A model generated the notes under the pieces. That model saw nothing but the letters and a program-made list of their open reading frames with translations. It ran no database searches and had not been told where the DNA came from. Both the position numbers and the translations under genes were made by a program. A stretch of DNA of 64,000 bases from Tepidisphaeraceae bacterium. GTDB lineage: Bacteria > Planctomycetota > Phycisphaerae > Tepidisphaerales > Tepidisphaeraceae. The stretch spans positions 62,001 to 126,000 of the forward strand of contig DASYHQ010000026.1 of the NCBI GenBank assembly GCA_035998445.1, read 5' to 3'. Every line of letters starts with the position of its first letter. Position 1 is the first letter of the stretch. Of the stretch, positions 25,107 to 33,587 are shown in pieces.

Positions 25107-25265
25107 GCTGGCTAGGTCGCTGGTCCCACGCTTGTTCGGTTCGACCACACCCTCAGTTTCACTCCCAGCTATTTAAGCTCAATCTGACACGCTGCCATAT
25201 TTTACCGTTCGCGCGCACGGGGAAACGCGCATAAGCTGCCGCCCACAGACTTAGAGGGTGTCGCG

Positions 25266-25682
25266 GTGTCTACGATCCAAAGATTATACGAGAGCGATCA
25301 CATCGACATCTGTCACGATTCGCGTGGCTGGCTGTACGTAGATTGGAAAGGTCAGCAAACGACCGAATCGGTAAAGGCCGGTTGCGAGCGCATGCTGGAA
25401 CTGTTGAAGCAGACCGGGGTTAGCAAGGTGCTGAACGACAACACGCACGTCATCGGCACTTGGCAGGGCGCCGCCACCTGGGTCGGCACCGACTGGCTGC
25501 CCCGCATGCGGGCCGCGGGCCTGCGGCACTTTGCGTGGGTGCAGTCGTCATCCGAGCCCAGCCGGAAGTCGGCTAACCAAAGCCTCTTCGACGCCGAGGC
25601 GGACGGCGTTCTGCTGTTCAACGAAGTGCCATCGGCTGCGGTGTGGCTACGCGCGGTGGACCGGGTGAAACAGGACCGGTAG
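25266..25682 (+). CDS. STAS/SpoIIAA-like hypothetical protein
   Basis: A 138-residue soluble protein. The pattern RLYESDHIDICHDSRGWLYVDWKGQQTTESVKAGCERMLELLKQTG ends a first half rich in beta-alpha alternation; in the second half WVGTDWLPRMRAAGLRHFAWVQSS resembles STAS/SpoIIAA-like single-domain proteins found in many bacteria. No catalytic motif is seen. It starts at GTG 25266 with AGAGGG upstream and is convergent with the thioredoxin-like gene. The fold assignment is tentative. Confidence 0.6.
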   Translation: MSTIQRLYESDHIDICHDSRGWLYVDWKGQQTTESVKAGCERMLELLKQTGVSKVLNDNTHVIGTWQGAATWVGTDWLPRMRAAGLRHFAWVQSSSEPSRKSANQSLFDAEADGVLLFNEVPSAAVWLRAVDRVKQDR

Positions 25683-25710
25683 ACCGATGCGGCACCGCGA
25701 CTGCGATGCC

Positions 25711-27003
25711 CTACCGCAGCATTTCCGTGACGGCCTGCTCCAGCGCGTGATGGTTCTCCTGTCCCGCGCCGATCAGGACCTTCCGCACGACCCCCTCTTT
25801 GTCGACGATCATCTGCGTCGGGAACGCGTTCACGCCGAACGACTCCGCCACGGTCGAGTTCGTGTCCAACGCGACGGTGAACGCGTTCCACTTCTTGTCC
25901 TCCACGACCTTCGCGACCTGCTGCTTGGGTTCACCGACGTTCAGCGCGATCACCTTCACGGCCTTGCCGTTCGATTCATCCGCGTACGCGTTCAACTGAG
26001 GCAGCGAGATGATACAGGGGCCGCACCAGGTCGCCCAGAAGTCGAGCACGACGACGTTGCCCTTCAACTCGCTCATCTTCACCGTGCCACCATCCAAGGT
26101 GGGCAGCGTGAAGTCTGGCGCTGGCTTGCCGACCATCGCCTGGGCAGCGGCGCCAGGGGCGCCCATGCCGCCCTGCTCCTGCATGGCATTGGTGATGTCG
26201 CGGGCGCCGTCGGGGGCGGTCCAGGCGAACTGCTCAGGGTTGGCGTCATCGGGCGACCCGGCCACCTGCTTGTAGTCGACGGTGTAAAGCGCCTTCTTCA
26301 CCGCATCGGCGCCGCGCTTCTCCAGCATCGGCCGAAGGTCGGTCACCACACGACGGATCTGGTGCGTCTCGGGATCCACGTAGACCGACGCATGCTCGGT
26401 ATCGTTCTTCATCGATAGCACAGTGAACGGCCGACCCTCCAAGTCGGCATCGGGGGCGGTGTCGACGGTGGTGTACCCTTCCACGAGCGCCGTCACGGGC
26501 TCCTTCGAGACCGCCATCAGCAATGCGGGATTCTGCGGCGACAGGAGGTTGGTCATGGCCTCGGGCAACGCGTCGCGCGACTGCTTTCCGCCTTCGGTCG
26601 GTTTGGCGACGTACACGCTGCGCTTGGGCAGATAGACGAACGCCTCCTTCCCCGTGTTGCCCGCGACAACCTCCCCCTTCACCTCATGGCGGAACAGGCT
26701 GGGCGCGGCGAAGCTCGATTCGAAGTCGGACGAGTGCGCCTGCACCTGCCCGCTCACGTCGGCGTCGAGGGATACGGTCCCGCTGAACCGCGCCGCCTGA
26801 AGCTGCCCGTAACTGGTCGCCATCGCGTCCAACACCTTCTGAGCCTCAGGGCTGACGGTGGCCGAACTCGAGGCGGGAGCGGCTTCCTTGGCCTCCGCGT
26901 GGTCGTCCTGCGCAACGACGGTCAACGTGCTAAGGCCTGCGGTCATGAGGGTGACGAACGCGAGCAGTGCGATACGACGACGGTTGTATGGAGAGCGAGA
27001 CAT
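25711..27003 (-). CDS. Exported thioredoxin-like (TlpA/AhpC-TSA) protein with N-terminal DUF2092-like domain
   Basis: A 430-residue protein. A signal peptide (residues 1-31, ends TVVAQ) is followed by a lipoprotein-carrier-like DUF2092 region (about 50-270, GTVSLDADVSG ... VYVDPETHQIRRVV). A thioredoxin-fold domain (about 295-430) comes last, with the redox motif WCGPC in LDFWATWCGPCIIS and cis-proline FPTQMIVD. It probably acts in the periplasm in disulfide reduction. ATG 27003 has an AGGA site. A shorter lipoprotein paralogue of the thioredoxin part lies at 37286. The gene is 110 bases downstream of lptB on the same strand. Confidence 0.88.
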   Translation of the reverse strand: MSRSPYNRRRIALLAFVTLMTAGLSTLTVVAQDDHAEAKEAAPASSSATVSPEAQKVLDAMATSYGQLQAARFSGTVSLDADVSGQVQAHSSDFESSFAAPSLFRHEVKGEVVAGNTGKEAFVYLPKRSVYVAKPTEGGKQSRDALPEAMTNLLSPQNPALLMAVSKEPVTALVEGYTTVDTAPDADLEGRPFTVLSMKNDTEHASVYVDPETHQIRRVVTDLRPMLEKRGADAVKKALYTVDYKQVAGSPDDANPEQFAWTAPDGARDITNAMQEQGGMGAPGAAAQAMVGKPAPDFTLPTLDGGTVKMSELKGNVVVLDFWATWCGPCIISLPQLNAYADESNGKAVKVIALNVGEPKQQVAKVVEDKKWNAFTVALDTNSTVAESFGVNAFPTQMIVDKEGVVRKVLIGAGQENHHALEQAVTEMLR

Positions 27004-27113
27004 GATCGATCCTAGGCGCGTCTTGGTCCGAGTGCACGATGAACCGATCGGATTGAACGTGCGAGACCCATTGGCGTGCCCACTTGAAGTGGGCACGCCG
27101 GCGCTGATGAAGC

Positions 27114-27851
27114 TCAATCGAACTCGTCACCCCGGAAGATGTTCCCGAGGTAGGCAGCTCGGACGTCTTGATCGTTGATGATTTGTTTCGGGGTGCCTTC
27201 TTTAAACACGCGCCCGTCATTGATGATGAGGGCCCGATCGCAAACGCGCAGGGTCTGCGCGACGTTGTGGTCGGTGATGAGGACGCTCTTCCCGAACTCG
27301 ACCTTAAGGCGGACCACTTCCCGCTGAAGGTCTTCGACGGCGATCGGATCGACGCCCGCGAACGGTTCATCGAGCAGGATGAGCTTGGGCTGGGTGACCA
27401 GCGCCCGTGCGATCTCCATCTTGCGGCGTTCACCTCCGCTCAGCGTAGACGCCGCCTGGTTCCGTTGTTTTAGCAAGCCGTACTGTGACAACAACTGCTC
27501 AGCCCGGTTGTTTCGTTCCGTTTTGGAAATGCGAAGCGTCTCTAAGATCGCCTGTAAGTTTTGCCAAACCGTCAGTCTGCGGAAATCGCTTCGTTCTTGG
27601 GGCAGATAGCCGATCCCCTGCCGCGCCCGCTTGTACATGGGGAGCGTCGTTATGTCGTGGGCATCGAACGCGACCGCCCCACTGTCGGGGGTGACCATCC
27701 CGAGGATCATGCGGAATGTGGTGGTCTTACCGGCCCCATTGCGACCCAAGATGCCCACAATCTCTTGTTGATGCAGGACAAAGCTCACCTCATCAACGAC
27801 CCGCCGGCCGTTGAAGGACTTCACAAGTTTCGTCGTCTCAAGAAGGTTCAT
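27114..27851 (-). CDS. lptB: LPS export ABC transporter ATPase
   Basis: A 245-residue ATP-binding subunit of the LptB2FG machine that extracts LPS from the inner membrane. Walker A is GRNGAGKTTT, signature LSGGERRKMEIARAL, Walker B LILLDEPF with FAGVDPIA, and H-loop TDHN. The GYLPQERSDFRRLTVWQN stretch is characteristic of LptB. ATG 27851 starts at MNLLETTKLVKSF; in-frame codons at 27875 and 27902 are alternatives, and no strong ribosome site separates them. lptC/A/F/G are not adjacent. Confidence 0.93.
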   Translation of the reverse strand: MNLLETTKLVKSFNGRRVVDEVSFVLHQQEIVGILGRNGAGKTTTFRMILGMVTPDSGAVAFDAHDITTLPMYKRARQGIGYLPQERSDFRRLTVWQNLQAILETLRISKTERNNRAEQLLSQYGLLKQRNQAASTLSGGERRKMEIARALVTQPKLILLDEPFAGVDPIAVEDLQREVVRLKVEFGKSVLITDHNVAQTLRVCDRALIINDGRVFKEGTPKQIINDQDVRAAYLGNIFRGDEFD

Positions 27852-28404
27852 TCTGCGCCCAAATAGAACGGGCATCGTCAGGCCGATGACCGTCAGAATC
27901 AAGTACCTCCAACGATGTGGATAACTCGTGGAGAACCTGCCCTGATTGTTATCAACCTGTTTAGGTCACATTGGTTATTTGACCGCAAACGCGGTCACTG
28001 GATATGACGCCAAAGCTCTACGGCACCAAACCGACTCTAGGCAGATCCATAATTCATTTCCTTAAATACACTTACGACAGATCAATTTCAGACATTCCCG
28101 CGTCAAGTGGTTTTGTGGCAGAAGTCGTAGTGATAAAGCCTCCTTCACGGATTCGCAGGGACAGATGAAGGCCACGGTGGCACCTAATGTGGATAACCTG
28201 CGGAAAGAACCGCTGTTACTGACCTGACACTTGCGCAGGAAGTTGTGGGGTTTTGTCCTCAGCTGTGGTATGGTTGAGCTCGACGTAAGCTGTCGACCCT
28301 GGCGCGGGTGGCAGTTGTGCGAGGGTGTGCCCTCGCTCGGTTCGCGCCGCAAAGCACGCGCGGAGGGTTTCACTCCGTCGCAATCGTCCGAAAGGAGTGG
28401 CTGT
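27852..28404. other. AT-richer spacer between lptB and the cold-shock gene, with two DnaA boxes
   Basis: No supported gene in about 550 bases. It is visibly less GC-rich than the rest of the window. It has two perfect DnaA boxes (TGTGGATAA at 27916-27924 and 28188-28196, same orientation) and a weaker TTATCAACC near 27950. The right part is probably the long cold-shock leader. Confidence 0.55.
27916..28196. promoter_or_regulatory. Pair of DnaA boxes flanking an AT-rich stretch
   Basis: TGTGGATAA (complement TTATCCACA) occurs exactly at 27916-27924 and 28188-28196. Between them are T- and A-rich words (AATTCATTTCCTTAAATACACTT region, near 28052-28074). It could be an origin-like or DnaA-regulated site; dnaA/dnaN are not in the window. 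Confidence 0.35.
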
Positions 28405-28626
28405 ATGGCCACCGGTAAGGTCAAGTGGTTCAACGATCAAAAGGGCTTCGGGTTCATCGCCGCCAACGAGGATGGCAAGGACGTCTTCGTCCACCATTCG
28501 GTGATTGAGGGCGAAGGGTTTCGCACGCTCACGGAAAACGAATCGGTCGAATACGAATTCGAATCCGGCCCCAAGGGCATGAAGGCCACGAAGGTCCGCC
28601 GCATTGCCGTCGCCGTCGCGAGCTGA
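28405..28626 (+). CDS. Cold-shock domain protein
   Basis: A 73-residue single-stranded nucleic-acid-binding protein (OB fold). RNP1 is KGFGFIAA and RNP2 is VFVHHSVI, preceded by the conserved GKVKWFND. These proteins act as RNA chaperones or translation regulators. The last seven residues (VAVAS) are a short extra tail. A strong AAAGGAG seven bases upstream fixes ATG 28405. A strong terminator follows. The leader is probably long, as for other cold-shock genes. Confidence 0.96.
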   Translation: MATGKVKWFNDQKGFGFIAANEDGKDVFVHHSVIEGEGFRTLTENESVEYEFESGPKGMKATKVRRIAVAVAS

Positions 28627-28658
28627 TCCCCGCAACCTGACTCTCAAGTCTCTCGGCA

Positions 28659-28690
28659 CACCCACCTGGGCAATCAGGTGGGTGTTTTTT
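28659..28690 (+). terminator. Rho-independent terminator of the cold-shock gene
   Basis: Stem CACCCACCTG / CAGGTGGGTG, loop GGCAAT, then six T residues. Confidence 0.93.
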
Positions 28691-28739
28691 ATGCGCTGGG
28701 GGACGCGTGGGGCGTGTGGATTTGTGGGAAGTACTTGGG

Positions 28740-28765
28740 AAAACTGGCCGCTAGAGCGGCCAGTC
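28740..28765 (-). terminator. Terminator of the M20 peptidase gene
   Basis: Stem ACTGGCCGC / GCGGCCAGT with loop TCTA on the minus strand, followed there by TTTTCC. It lies 22 bases past the peptidase stop. The same stem sequence is used after dnaB. Confidence 0.65.
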
Positions 28766-28787
28766 CGGTGAAGTGCCTTGTGCTTGT

Positions 28788-30152
28788 CTACAGATTGGCC
28801 AATCGTTCGTATAACGCCGCTGCGGTGCGGGTGCCGTTGTGGAAGGCGTCGAGATCGAACTTCTCGTTTGGGGAATGCACGCGGTCGTCATCCAGGCCGA
28901 AGCCGATCAACAGCGTGTCGATGCCGAGCACCTGCTTGAAGAGCGCGACGACCGGGATGCTGCCGCCCTCGCGCATCAGGACGGGTTTAGCCCCGAAGCC
29001 GGCCTCGACCGCCTCAGCGGCCAGTGCCATCGCCTTACCCTCGCGCGGGGTGAGGAACGGGCCAGCCAGGCCATAGTTGGCGAACTCGATCTTCACGTTC
29101 TTCGGACAGCGGTCGCGCATCGCCTGCTCGAAGGCGGCCCGGATCTTGGCCGGGTCCTGGTTGGGGACGAGCCGCATCGATATCTTCGCGGATGCCTTGG
29201 CGCCGATGACGGTCTTGGCGCCGGCCCCCTGATAGCCGGCGGTAATGCCGTTCACGTCGCACGTCGGGCGGGCCCACTTGCGTTCAAGCGTGGTGTAACC
29301 GGTTTCGCCATAGAGCGATTCCAATTCCAACGCGTCCGCGAAGCGCTTTTCGTCGAACGGCAGTGATGCCCACTCGGCGCGCTCGGCGGGCGTCAGGTCG
29401 ACCACATCATCATAAAAGCCCGGGATGTTCACCCGCCCGTCGGCGTCGTGGAGCGATGCGATCAGCTCGCCCAGCACGTTGGCGGGGTTCGGCACCGCCC
29501 CACCGTACAGGCCGCTGTGCAGGTCGTGACTGGGACCGGTGAGGAAGACTTCTTCGTACACCAATCCGCGCAACCCGTAAGTTATGGCCGGCAAGCCGCG
29601 GGCGAACTGGTTCGTGTCGCTGATGACGACGACGTCGGCCTTCAGGTCGGCGGCGTAGTGCTTGACGAACGCCTCCAGGTGATCGGAACCGATCTCCTCT
29701 TCCCCCTCGATCAGCACCGTCAGGTTCACCGGCAGCCCCACGTGCGCCTGCCATGCCATGATCGCTTCCACATGGCACCAGACCTGCCCCTTATCGTCGG
29801 CGCTCCCGCGGGCGTAGATCGCGCCGTCGCGAACGGTCGGCTCGAACGGCGGCGTGGTCCACAGGTTCAGTGGCTCAGGCGGTTGAACGTCGTAGTGCCC
29901 GTATAGCAACACGGTTGGCCGCCCGGGGATGTGCTTGTTTTTTGCGACCACTGCGGGGTGCCCGCCGGTCTCCATCACCGAGACTTCCAAGCCCGCAAAC
30001 TTCAACTGGTCGGCCAGCCACGTGGCGCACCGCACCATGTCCGGCTTGTGCTGCGGCTGCGCGCTGACGCTCGGGATCGCCAGAAACTCCGACAACGCCG
30101 TCACGGCTTGATGCTTGCGCGATTCGATCGTTTCCAGGACGCGGTCGAGCAT
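28788..30152 (-). CDS. M20-family dipeptidase
   Basis: A 454-residue zinc peptidase of the M20/CNDP-like group. Metal ligands and catalytic residues appear in order: H in LYGHYDVQPPE, D in RGSADDKGQ, the EE pair in IEGEEEIGSDH, D in VISDTNQF, and a C-terminal H in DRVHSPNEKF. The dimerisation domain lies between about 190 and 350. It hydrolyses dipeptides in the cytoplasm; no signal peptide from ATG 30152, which has GGAG eight bases upstream. The longer in-frame reading to 30275 runs through a family A repeat and is rejected. Confidence 0.93.
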   Translation of the reverse strand: MLDRVLETIESRKHQAVTALSEFLAIPSVSAQPQHKPDMVRCATWLADQLKFAGLEVSVMETGGHPAVVAKNKHIPGRPTVLLYGHYDVQPPEPLNLWTTPPFEPTVRDGAIYARGSADDKGQVWCHVEAIMAWQAHVGLPVNLTVLIEGEEEIGSDHLEAFVKHYAADLKADVVVISDTNQFARGLPAITYGLRGLVYEEVFLTGPSHDLHSGLYGGAVPNPANVLGELIASLHDADGRVNIPGFYDDVVDLTPAERAEWASLPFDEKRFADALELESLYGETGYTTLERKWARPTCDVNGITAGYQGAGAKTVIGAKASAKISMRLVPNQDPAKIRAAFEQAMRDRCPKNVKIEFANYGLAGPFLTPREGKAMALAAEAVEAGFGAKPVLMREGGSIPVVALFKQVLGIDTLLIGFGLDDDRVHSPNEKFDLDAFHNGTRTAAALYERLANL

Positions 30153-30197
30153 GGCGGGGCTCCGTAGAGCAGGTGTGCGCGGGGCGAGGAGATTTCT

Positions 30198-30311
30198 CCG
30201 GCCCCTCTCCCATGTACGCATGGGAGAGGCGATATAGAACTGCCAACGATTCGGGACGATCGAAATCACCCTCACCTAGCCTCTCCCGGGGTACCGGGAG
30301 AGGGACCGGAG
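30198..30311. repeat. Family A paired-hairpin element, copy 4
   Basis: The left hairpin has CCCATG-TACG-CATGGG in place of CCCGG-TACT-CCGGG, a paired change that keeps the stem. The right one is standard (CCCGGGGTACCGGG). The GAAATCACCCTCACCTAGCC tail is present on the right half only. Confidence 0.8.
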
Positions 30312-30322
30312 CGGATTGACCG

Positions 30323-30811
30323 CTACGCCTTCAACCGCTGCGCCGCCCGCTCGGTCGCGGGGTCGGCGATCATGGTTTCGACGACGGCGCGGTGGCGTAC
30401 TTCCTCGAGCGGCACGTACTTGCCGGTGGCCTCGCAGAGCAGTTCACCGCTGGAGCTGAAGACCGTCGCGATCGTCTTGATCAGCTTGGTTCGACCGGTG
30501 GTGACGCTGGCCTCGACGTCGACGTGTTCACCGATGGCGATCTTGCGCCGAAAGCGGACTGTCATCTCGCCGCACAGGCAGAACCGCCGGCCTTCCCACG
30601 TCGCGGCCCAGACCATGGCTTCGTCGAGGACGGTCGCGATCACCCCGCCGTGCACGACACCGTCGAACCCGATGTGGTGCTTCTGCGGTGTAAAGCGGGT
30701 GCGGACGATGCCCGCGTTCTCGTCGACGTACAGGTGCAGCCGCAGCCCATGCGGGTTTTCCGGCCCGCACACAAGACATCCGGGCGTATGTGGAAGTTCG
30801 GTTAATGGCAT
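30323..30811 (-). CDS. PaaI-like hotdog thioesterase
   Basis: A 162-residue hotdog-fold acyl-CoA thioesterase. The family core is GFDGVVHGGVIATVLDEAMVWA, with the HGG and an acidic residue of the active site, followed by EMTVRFRRKIAIGEHVDVEA. Near the N-terminus CLVCGPENPHGLRL is typical of the PaaI-like subgroup. Substrate unknown. There is no ribosome site; TACCAT lies nine bases before ATG 30811, suggesting a leaderless mRNA. It is separated from the M20 peptidase by a family A repeat. Confidence 0.88.
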   Translation of the reverse strand: MPLTELPHTPGCLVCGPENPHGLRLHLYVDENAGIVRTRFTPQKHHIGFDGVVHGGVIATVLDEAMVWAATWEGRRFCLCGEMTVRFRRKIAIGEHVDVEASVTTGRTKLIKTIATVFSSSGELLCEATGKYVPLEEVRHRAVVETMIADPATERAAQRLKA

Positions 30812-30875
30812 GATGCGGGGATGGTAGCGAGGGAGCGCGGTTTTGGAAGTCGGTAACGTTTTATCAGCACTTCTT

Positions 30876-30933
30876 CATGTTTCATGTCGTCATGTTTCAC
30901 GGGTCTCAGTGAAGCATGACGACATGAAACATG
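30876..30933. repeat. Family F inverted repeat, copy 1
   Basis: Arms CATGTTTCATGTCGTCATG... and the complement ...CATGACGACATGAAACATG, seven bases apart. Each arm repeats the word CATGTTT/CATGTCGT. A second copy is at 34919-34993. Confidence 0.85.
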
Positions 30934-31218
30934 GAGAAAACTGGAGGGATGGACGCGCCACCGGCCCCTTCCCGGTTGACACTTTTCCCTCATTTCGTAC
31001 GATAAGCCCGTTCCCCATTGATGGGGCGTTTGTCGAGAGACCCGGCGCGTGGCCGGGTGGGTAGACATACCGGGTCGGAAGAAGCCAGCGTAACTGCTGG
31101 CTTCGACGCGGTTTAAACCGACTCGTGCCTCCGGGAATGTTCGTCGCCGCGAACGGTCACGCCTATAGTTGCGTATCCCTTCGCCTCGTGTCGCGAGCGT
31201 TTGAGCTGCTCGTGCGAT

Positions 31219-31289
31219 TACCCCGTAGTGTAACGGTAGCACAAGTGGTTTTGGTCCACTTTGTCATGGTTCGAATCCATGCGGGGTAG
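31219..31289 (+). tRNA. tRNA-Gln(UUG)
   Basis: Acceptor TACCCCG (31219-31225) pairs with CGGGGTA (31282-31288), discriminator G. Anticodon stem AGTGG / CCACT with loop TTTTGGT gives anticodon UUG. T-arm CATGG-TTCGAAT-CCATG. No encoded CCA. Confidence 0.95.
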
Positions 31290-31302
31290 CTGTACCGGAT
31301 AA

Positions 31303-31383
31303 GGTGGTCAGTGGGTCGTGGGCAGTTAAACGCCGTCGCTCCCCTTCTGATCTGCCCGCTATCGACTGACCACCGCCCACTGA
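31303..31383. repeat. Family G inverted repeat before glmU
   Basis: Arms GGTGGTCAGTGGGTCGTGGG and CCCGCTATCGACTGACCACC, with GTGG/GGTC words repeated within each arm. The right arm ends a few bases before the glmU ATG, so it forms the whole 5' leader. Confidence 0.75.
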
Positions 31384-31386
31384 ATC

Positions 31387-32367
31387 ATGAGCACCACAGC
31401 CATCATCCTCGCCGCGGGCAAGTCGACACGGATGAAGTCGGCCCGGCCGAAGCCGTTGCACGAGGTGTGCGGCAAGCCGATGCTGCACTACGTGCTGCAG
31501 GCCTGCTACGACGCCGGTTGCACGCGCGTCGTAGTGGTCGTGGGCCACGGTAAAGAAGAAGTCGTGGCGGCCTTCGGGCACGATTCGCGCATTACCTGGG
31601 TCGAACAGACCGAGCAGCTCGGCACCGGTCACGCCGCCCGCATGTGCAGCCGGGAACTGGAAAAGAGCCCCGGCGACGTCTTCATCCTCGCCGGTGATGG
31701 GCCGCTCATTCGCGGGCAGGTGCTGCAGACGTTGCTGAACGCCCACCAGGAAGAAAAGGCCGCCGCCAGCATGGCGACCGCGGTGTTGGACGACCCGACC
31801 GGCTATGGCCGGATCATTCGCGACGGCGACGGCGAGTTTGTCGAGATCGTCGAGCAAGGTGACGGCACGCCCGAGCAGCTGGCGATTCGCGAGGTCTTCC
31901 CGAGTTACTATTGCGTGAAGACGGCCGAACTCATGCACGCCCTGTCGCTGCTGAAGAACGAGAACTCGAAGCGCGAGTATTACCTGACCGACATCTACGC
32001 GATCCTGCGCAGCGAAGGCAAGCGCGTGACCGCGGTGCAGGCGGTGACGGCCGAGGACGTGCTGTCGGTCAACACGCGGTCGCAGCAGGCCGAGGTCGAC
32101 GCGATCATGCAGGAGCGCATCCAGCGCGGCCTGCGCGAAGCGGGCGTCACGATCGTCAGCCCGATCAACACGTACATTGAAGCCGACGTCACCATCGGCC
32201 AGGACACGGTCATTCAGCCGTTCTCCGTGATCGGCTCCGACACCAGCATTGGCCGCAACTGCATCATCGGCCCGTTCGCCTGCGTGCCCCGCAGCAGCGT
32301 GGTGCGCGAGGGAACGACGGTGGCAGGCAACGTGTCGAGCAGCGGGACGGGAGTGGCGGGAAGCTAG
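31387..32367 (+). CDS. glmU: GlmU-like N-acetylglucosamine-1-phosphate uridylyltransferase, C-terminally short
   Basis: A 326-residue protein. The N-terminal nucleotidyltransferase domain is complete: LAAGKSTRMKSARPKPLHEVCGKPML, QTEQLGTGHA, the ILAGDGPLI aspartate, and GYGRIIRDGDGEFVEIVEQGD. Only a few left-handed beta-helix coils follow (about 250-310). It ends about 130 residues before a normal bifunctional GlmU, without the acetyltransferase active site. It should therefore make UDP-GlcNAc from GlcNAc-1-P but not acetylate GlcN-1-P. Position before prs matches the glmU-prs order of other bacteria. No ribosome site is seen; a palindrome fills the leader. Confidence 0.85.
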   Translation: MSTTAIILAAGKSTRMKSARPKPLHEVCGKPMLHYVLQACYDAGCTRVVVVVGHGKEEVVAAFGHDSRITWVEQTEQLGTGHAARMCSRELEKSPGDVFILAGDGPLIRGQVLQTLLNAHQEEKAAASMATAVLDDPTGYGRIIRDGDGEFVEIVEQGDGTPEQLAIREVFPSYYCVKTAELMHALSLLKNENSKREYYLTDIYAILRSEGKRVTAVQAVTAEDVLSVNTRSQQAEVDAIMQERIQRGLREAGVTIVSPINTYIEADVTIGQDTVIQPFSVIGSDTSIGRNCIIGPFACVPRSSVVREGTTVAGNVSSSGTGVAGS

Positions 32368-32371
32368 AGGA

Positions 32372-32451
32372 ATTGCGGAGTTCGGAGTGCGGATTGGAAA
32401 ACCGAAAGCGTTTCCTTCCCATCCGCAATCCGAACTCCGTAATCCGCAATG
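32372..32451. repeat. Family H inverted repeat between glmU and prs
   Basis: Arms ATTGCGGAGTTCGGAGTGCGG and CCGCAATCCGAACTCCGTAA, with GCGGA/TCGGAGT words repeated within the arm. It begins shortly after the glmU stop and ends about five bases before the prs ATG. Confidence 0.8.
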
Positions 32452-32455
32452 GAAA

Positions 32456-33436
32456 ATGCCAAAGATCGACTCGGACCAACTTCGCATCTTCACCGGTCGC
32501 GCCAATCGCGATTTGGCGGAGAAGATCTGCGCGTACCTGTCGCTGCCGGTGGGTCGCGGGCAGACCGAGTTGTTCCCGGACGGTGAGTGCATCGTCAAGG
32601 TGAACGAGGACGTTCGCGGGCGCGATTGCTACATCATCCAGCCGACGTGTCAGCCGGTGAACGGCAACCTGATGGAGCTGTTCATCTGGATCGACACGCT
32701 GAAGCGCGCCAGCGCCCACCGTGTGACGGCCGTCATGCCCTACTTCGGGTATGCCCGCCAAGACCGCAAGGACGAAGGCCGCACGCCGATCACCGCCAAG
32801 CTGGTCGCAAACCTGATCGAGCGGGCCGGCGCCGATCGCGTGGTCAGCATCGATTTGCACGCCGCCCAGGTGCAGGGGTTCTTCGACATCCCGGTCGATC
32901 ACCTGAACGCCGGGCCGGTGCTGAGCAAGTGGTTCAAAAGCCTGAAGCTCGACAATTGGGTGTTCGTGTCGCCGGACGTGGGCAACGTAAAGCGGGCGCA
33001 GGTCTACGCCAACATGATGGGTGGCGAGATCTGCATCATCGACAAGCGTCGCAAGAGCGGCACGCAGACCGAGGCCAAGCACATCATCGGTGACGTGCGC
33101 GGCAAGAACTGCCTGATCGTCGACGACATGATCACCACCGCCGGCACGGTGACCAAGGCTGTCGAGATCCTGAAGGACAACGGCGCGCTCGACGTCTACA
33201 TCGCCGCGACGCACGGCGTGTTCGCCGGGCCGGCGCTGGAACGCTTGGAAAAGTGCGACTTCACGAAGATCGCCGTCACCAACACGATCCCGATCCTCGA
33301 CCGCTGCGACGGCATTAAGGACCGCATGGACGTGCTGGACGTATCCGGCCTGCTCGGCGAGGCGATCCACCGCATTCACCACAACGAATCGGTGAGCGCG
33401 CTGTTCAAGGGCGCCCACAAGGATGGGGCAAGGTAA
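32456..33436 (+). CDS. prs: Ribose-phosphate pyrophosphokinase (PRPP synthetase)
   Basis: A 326-residue class I PRPP synthetase, forming PRPP from ribose 5-phosphate and ATP for nucleotide, His and Trp synthesis. Landmarks: YFGYARQDRKD flexible loop, the Mg-binding VVSIDLHAAQVQGFF, and the PRPP loop CLIVDDMITTAGTV. Near the N-terminus TELFPDGECIVKVNEDVRG contacts ATP. ATG 32456 begins MPKIDSDQL; there is no clear Shine-Dalgarno because a palindrome ends just before it. Second gene of the glmU-prs-rplY-pth run. Confidence 0.96.
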   Translation: MPKIDSDQLRIFTGRANRDLAEKICAYLSLPVGRGQTELFPDGECIVKVNEDVRGRDCYIIQPTCQPVNGNLMELFIWIDTLKRASAHRVTAVMPYFGYARQDRKDEGRTPITAKLVANLIERAGADRVVSIDLHAAQVQGFFDIPVDHLNAGPVLSKWFKSLKLDNWVFVSPDVGNVKRAQVYANMMGGEICIIDKRRKSGTQTEAKHIIGDVRGKNCLIVDDMITTAGTVTKAVEILKDNGALDVYIAATHGVFAGPALERLEKCDFTKIAVTNTIPILDRCDGIKDRMDVLDVSGLLGEAIHRIHHNESVSALFKGAHKDGAR

Positions 33437-33442
33437 TGTTTT

Positions 33443-33567
33443 ATCCCCTCTCCCGGTACCCCGGGAGAGGGTTAGGGTGAGGGTGACGAGAACTGGCACA
33501 ACGCGTCAGCAGCCAGTTCGAAATCACCCTCACCTAGCCTCTCCCGGAGTACCGGGAGAGGGACCGT
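33443..33567. repeat. Family A paired-hairpin element, copy 5
   Basis: Complete facing pair; the left apex is GG-TACC-CC. It starts six bases after the prs stop and ends 20 bases before the rplY ATG, so it fills the spacer. Confidence 0.9.
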
Positions 33568-33587
33568 AAGGAACTTGGAGTAAAGAC

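Noticed and set aside
30153-30275. Longer start for the M20 peptidase
   Set aside because: The extension is translated from a family A repeat; ATG 30152 has a proper GGAG site.
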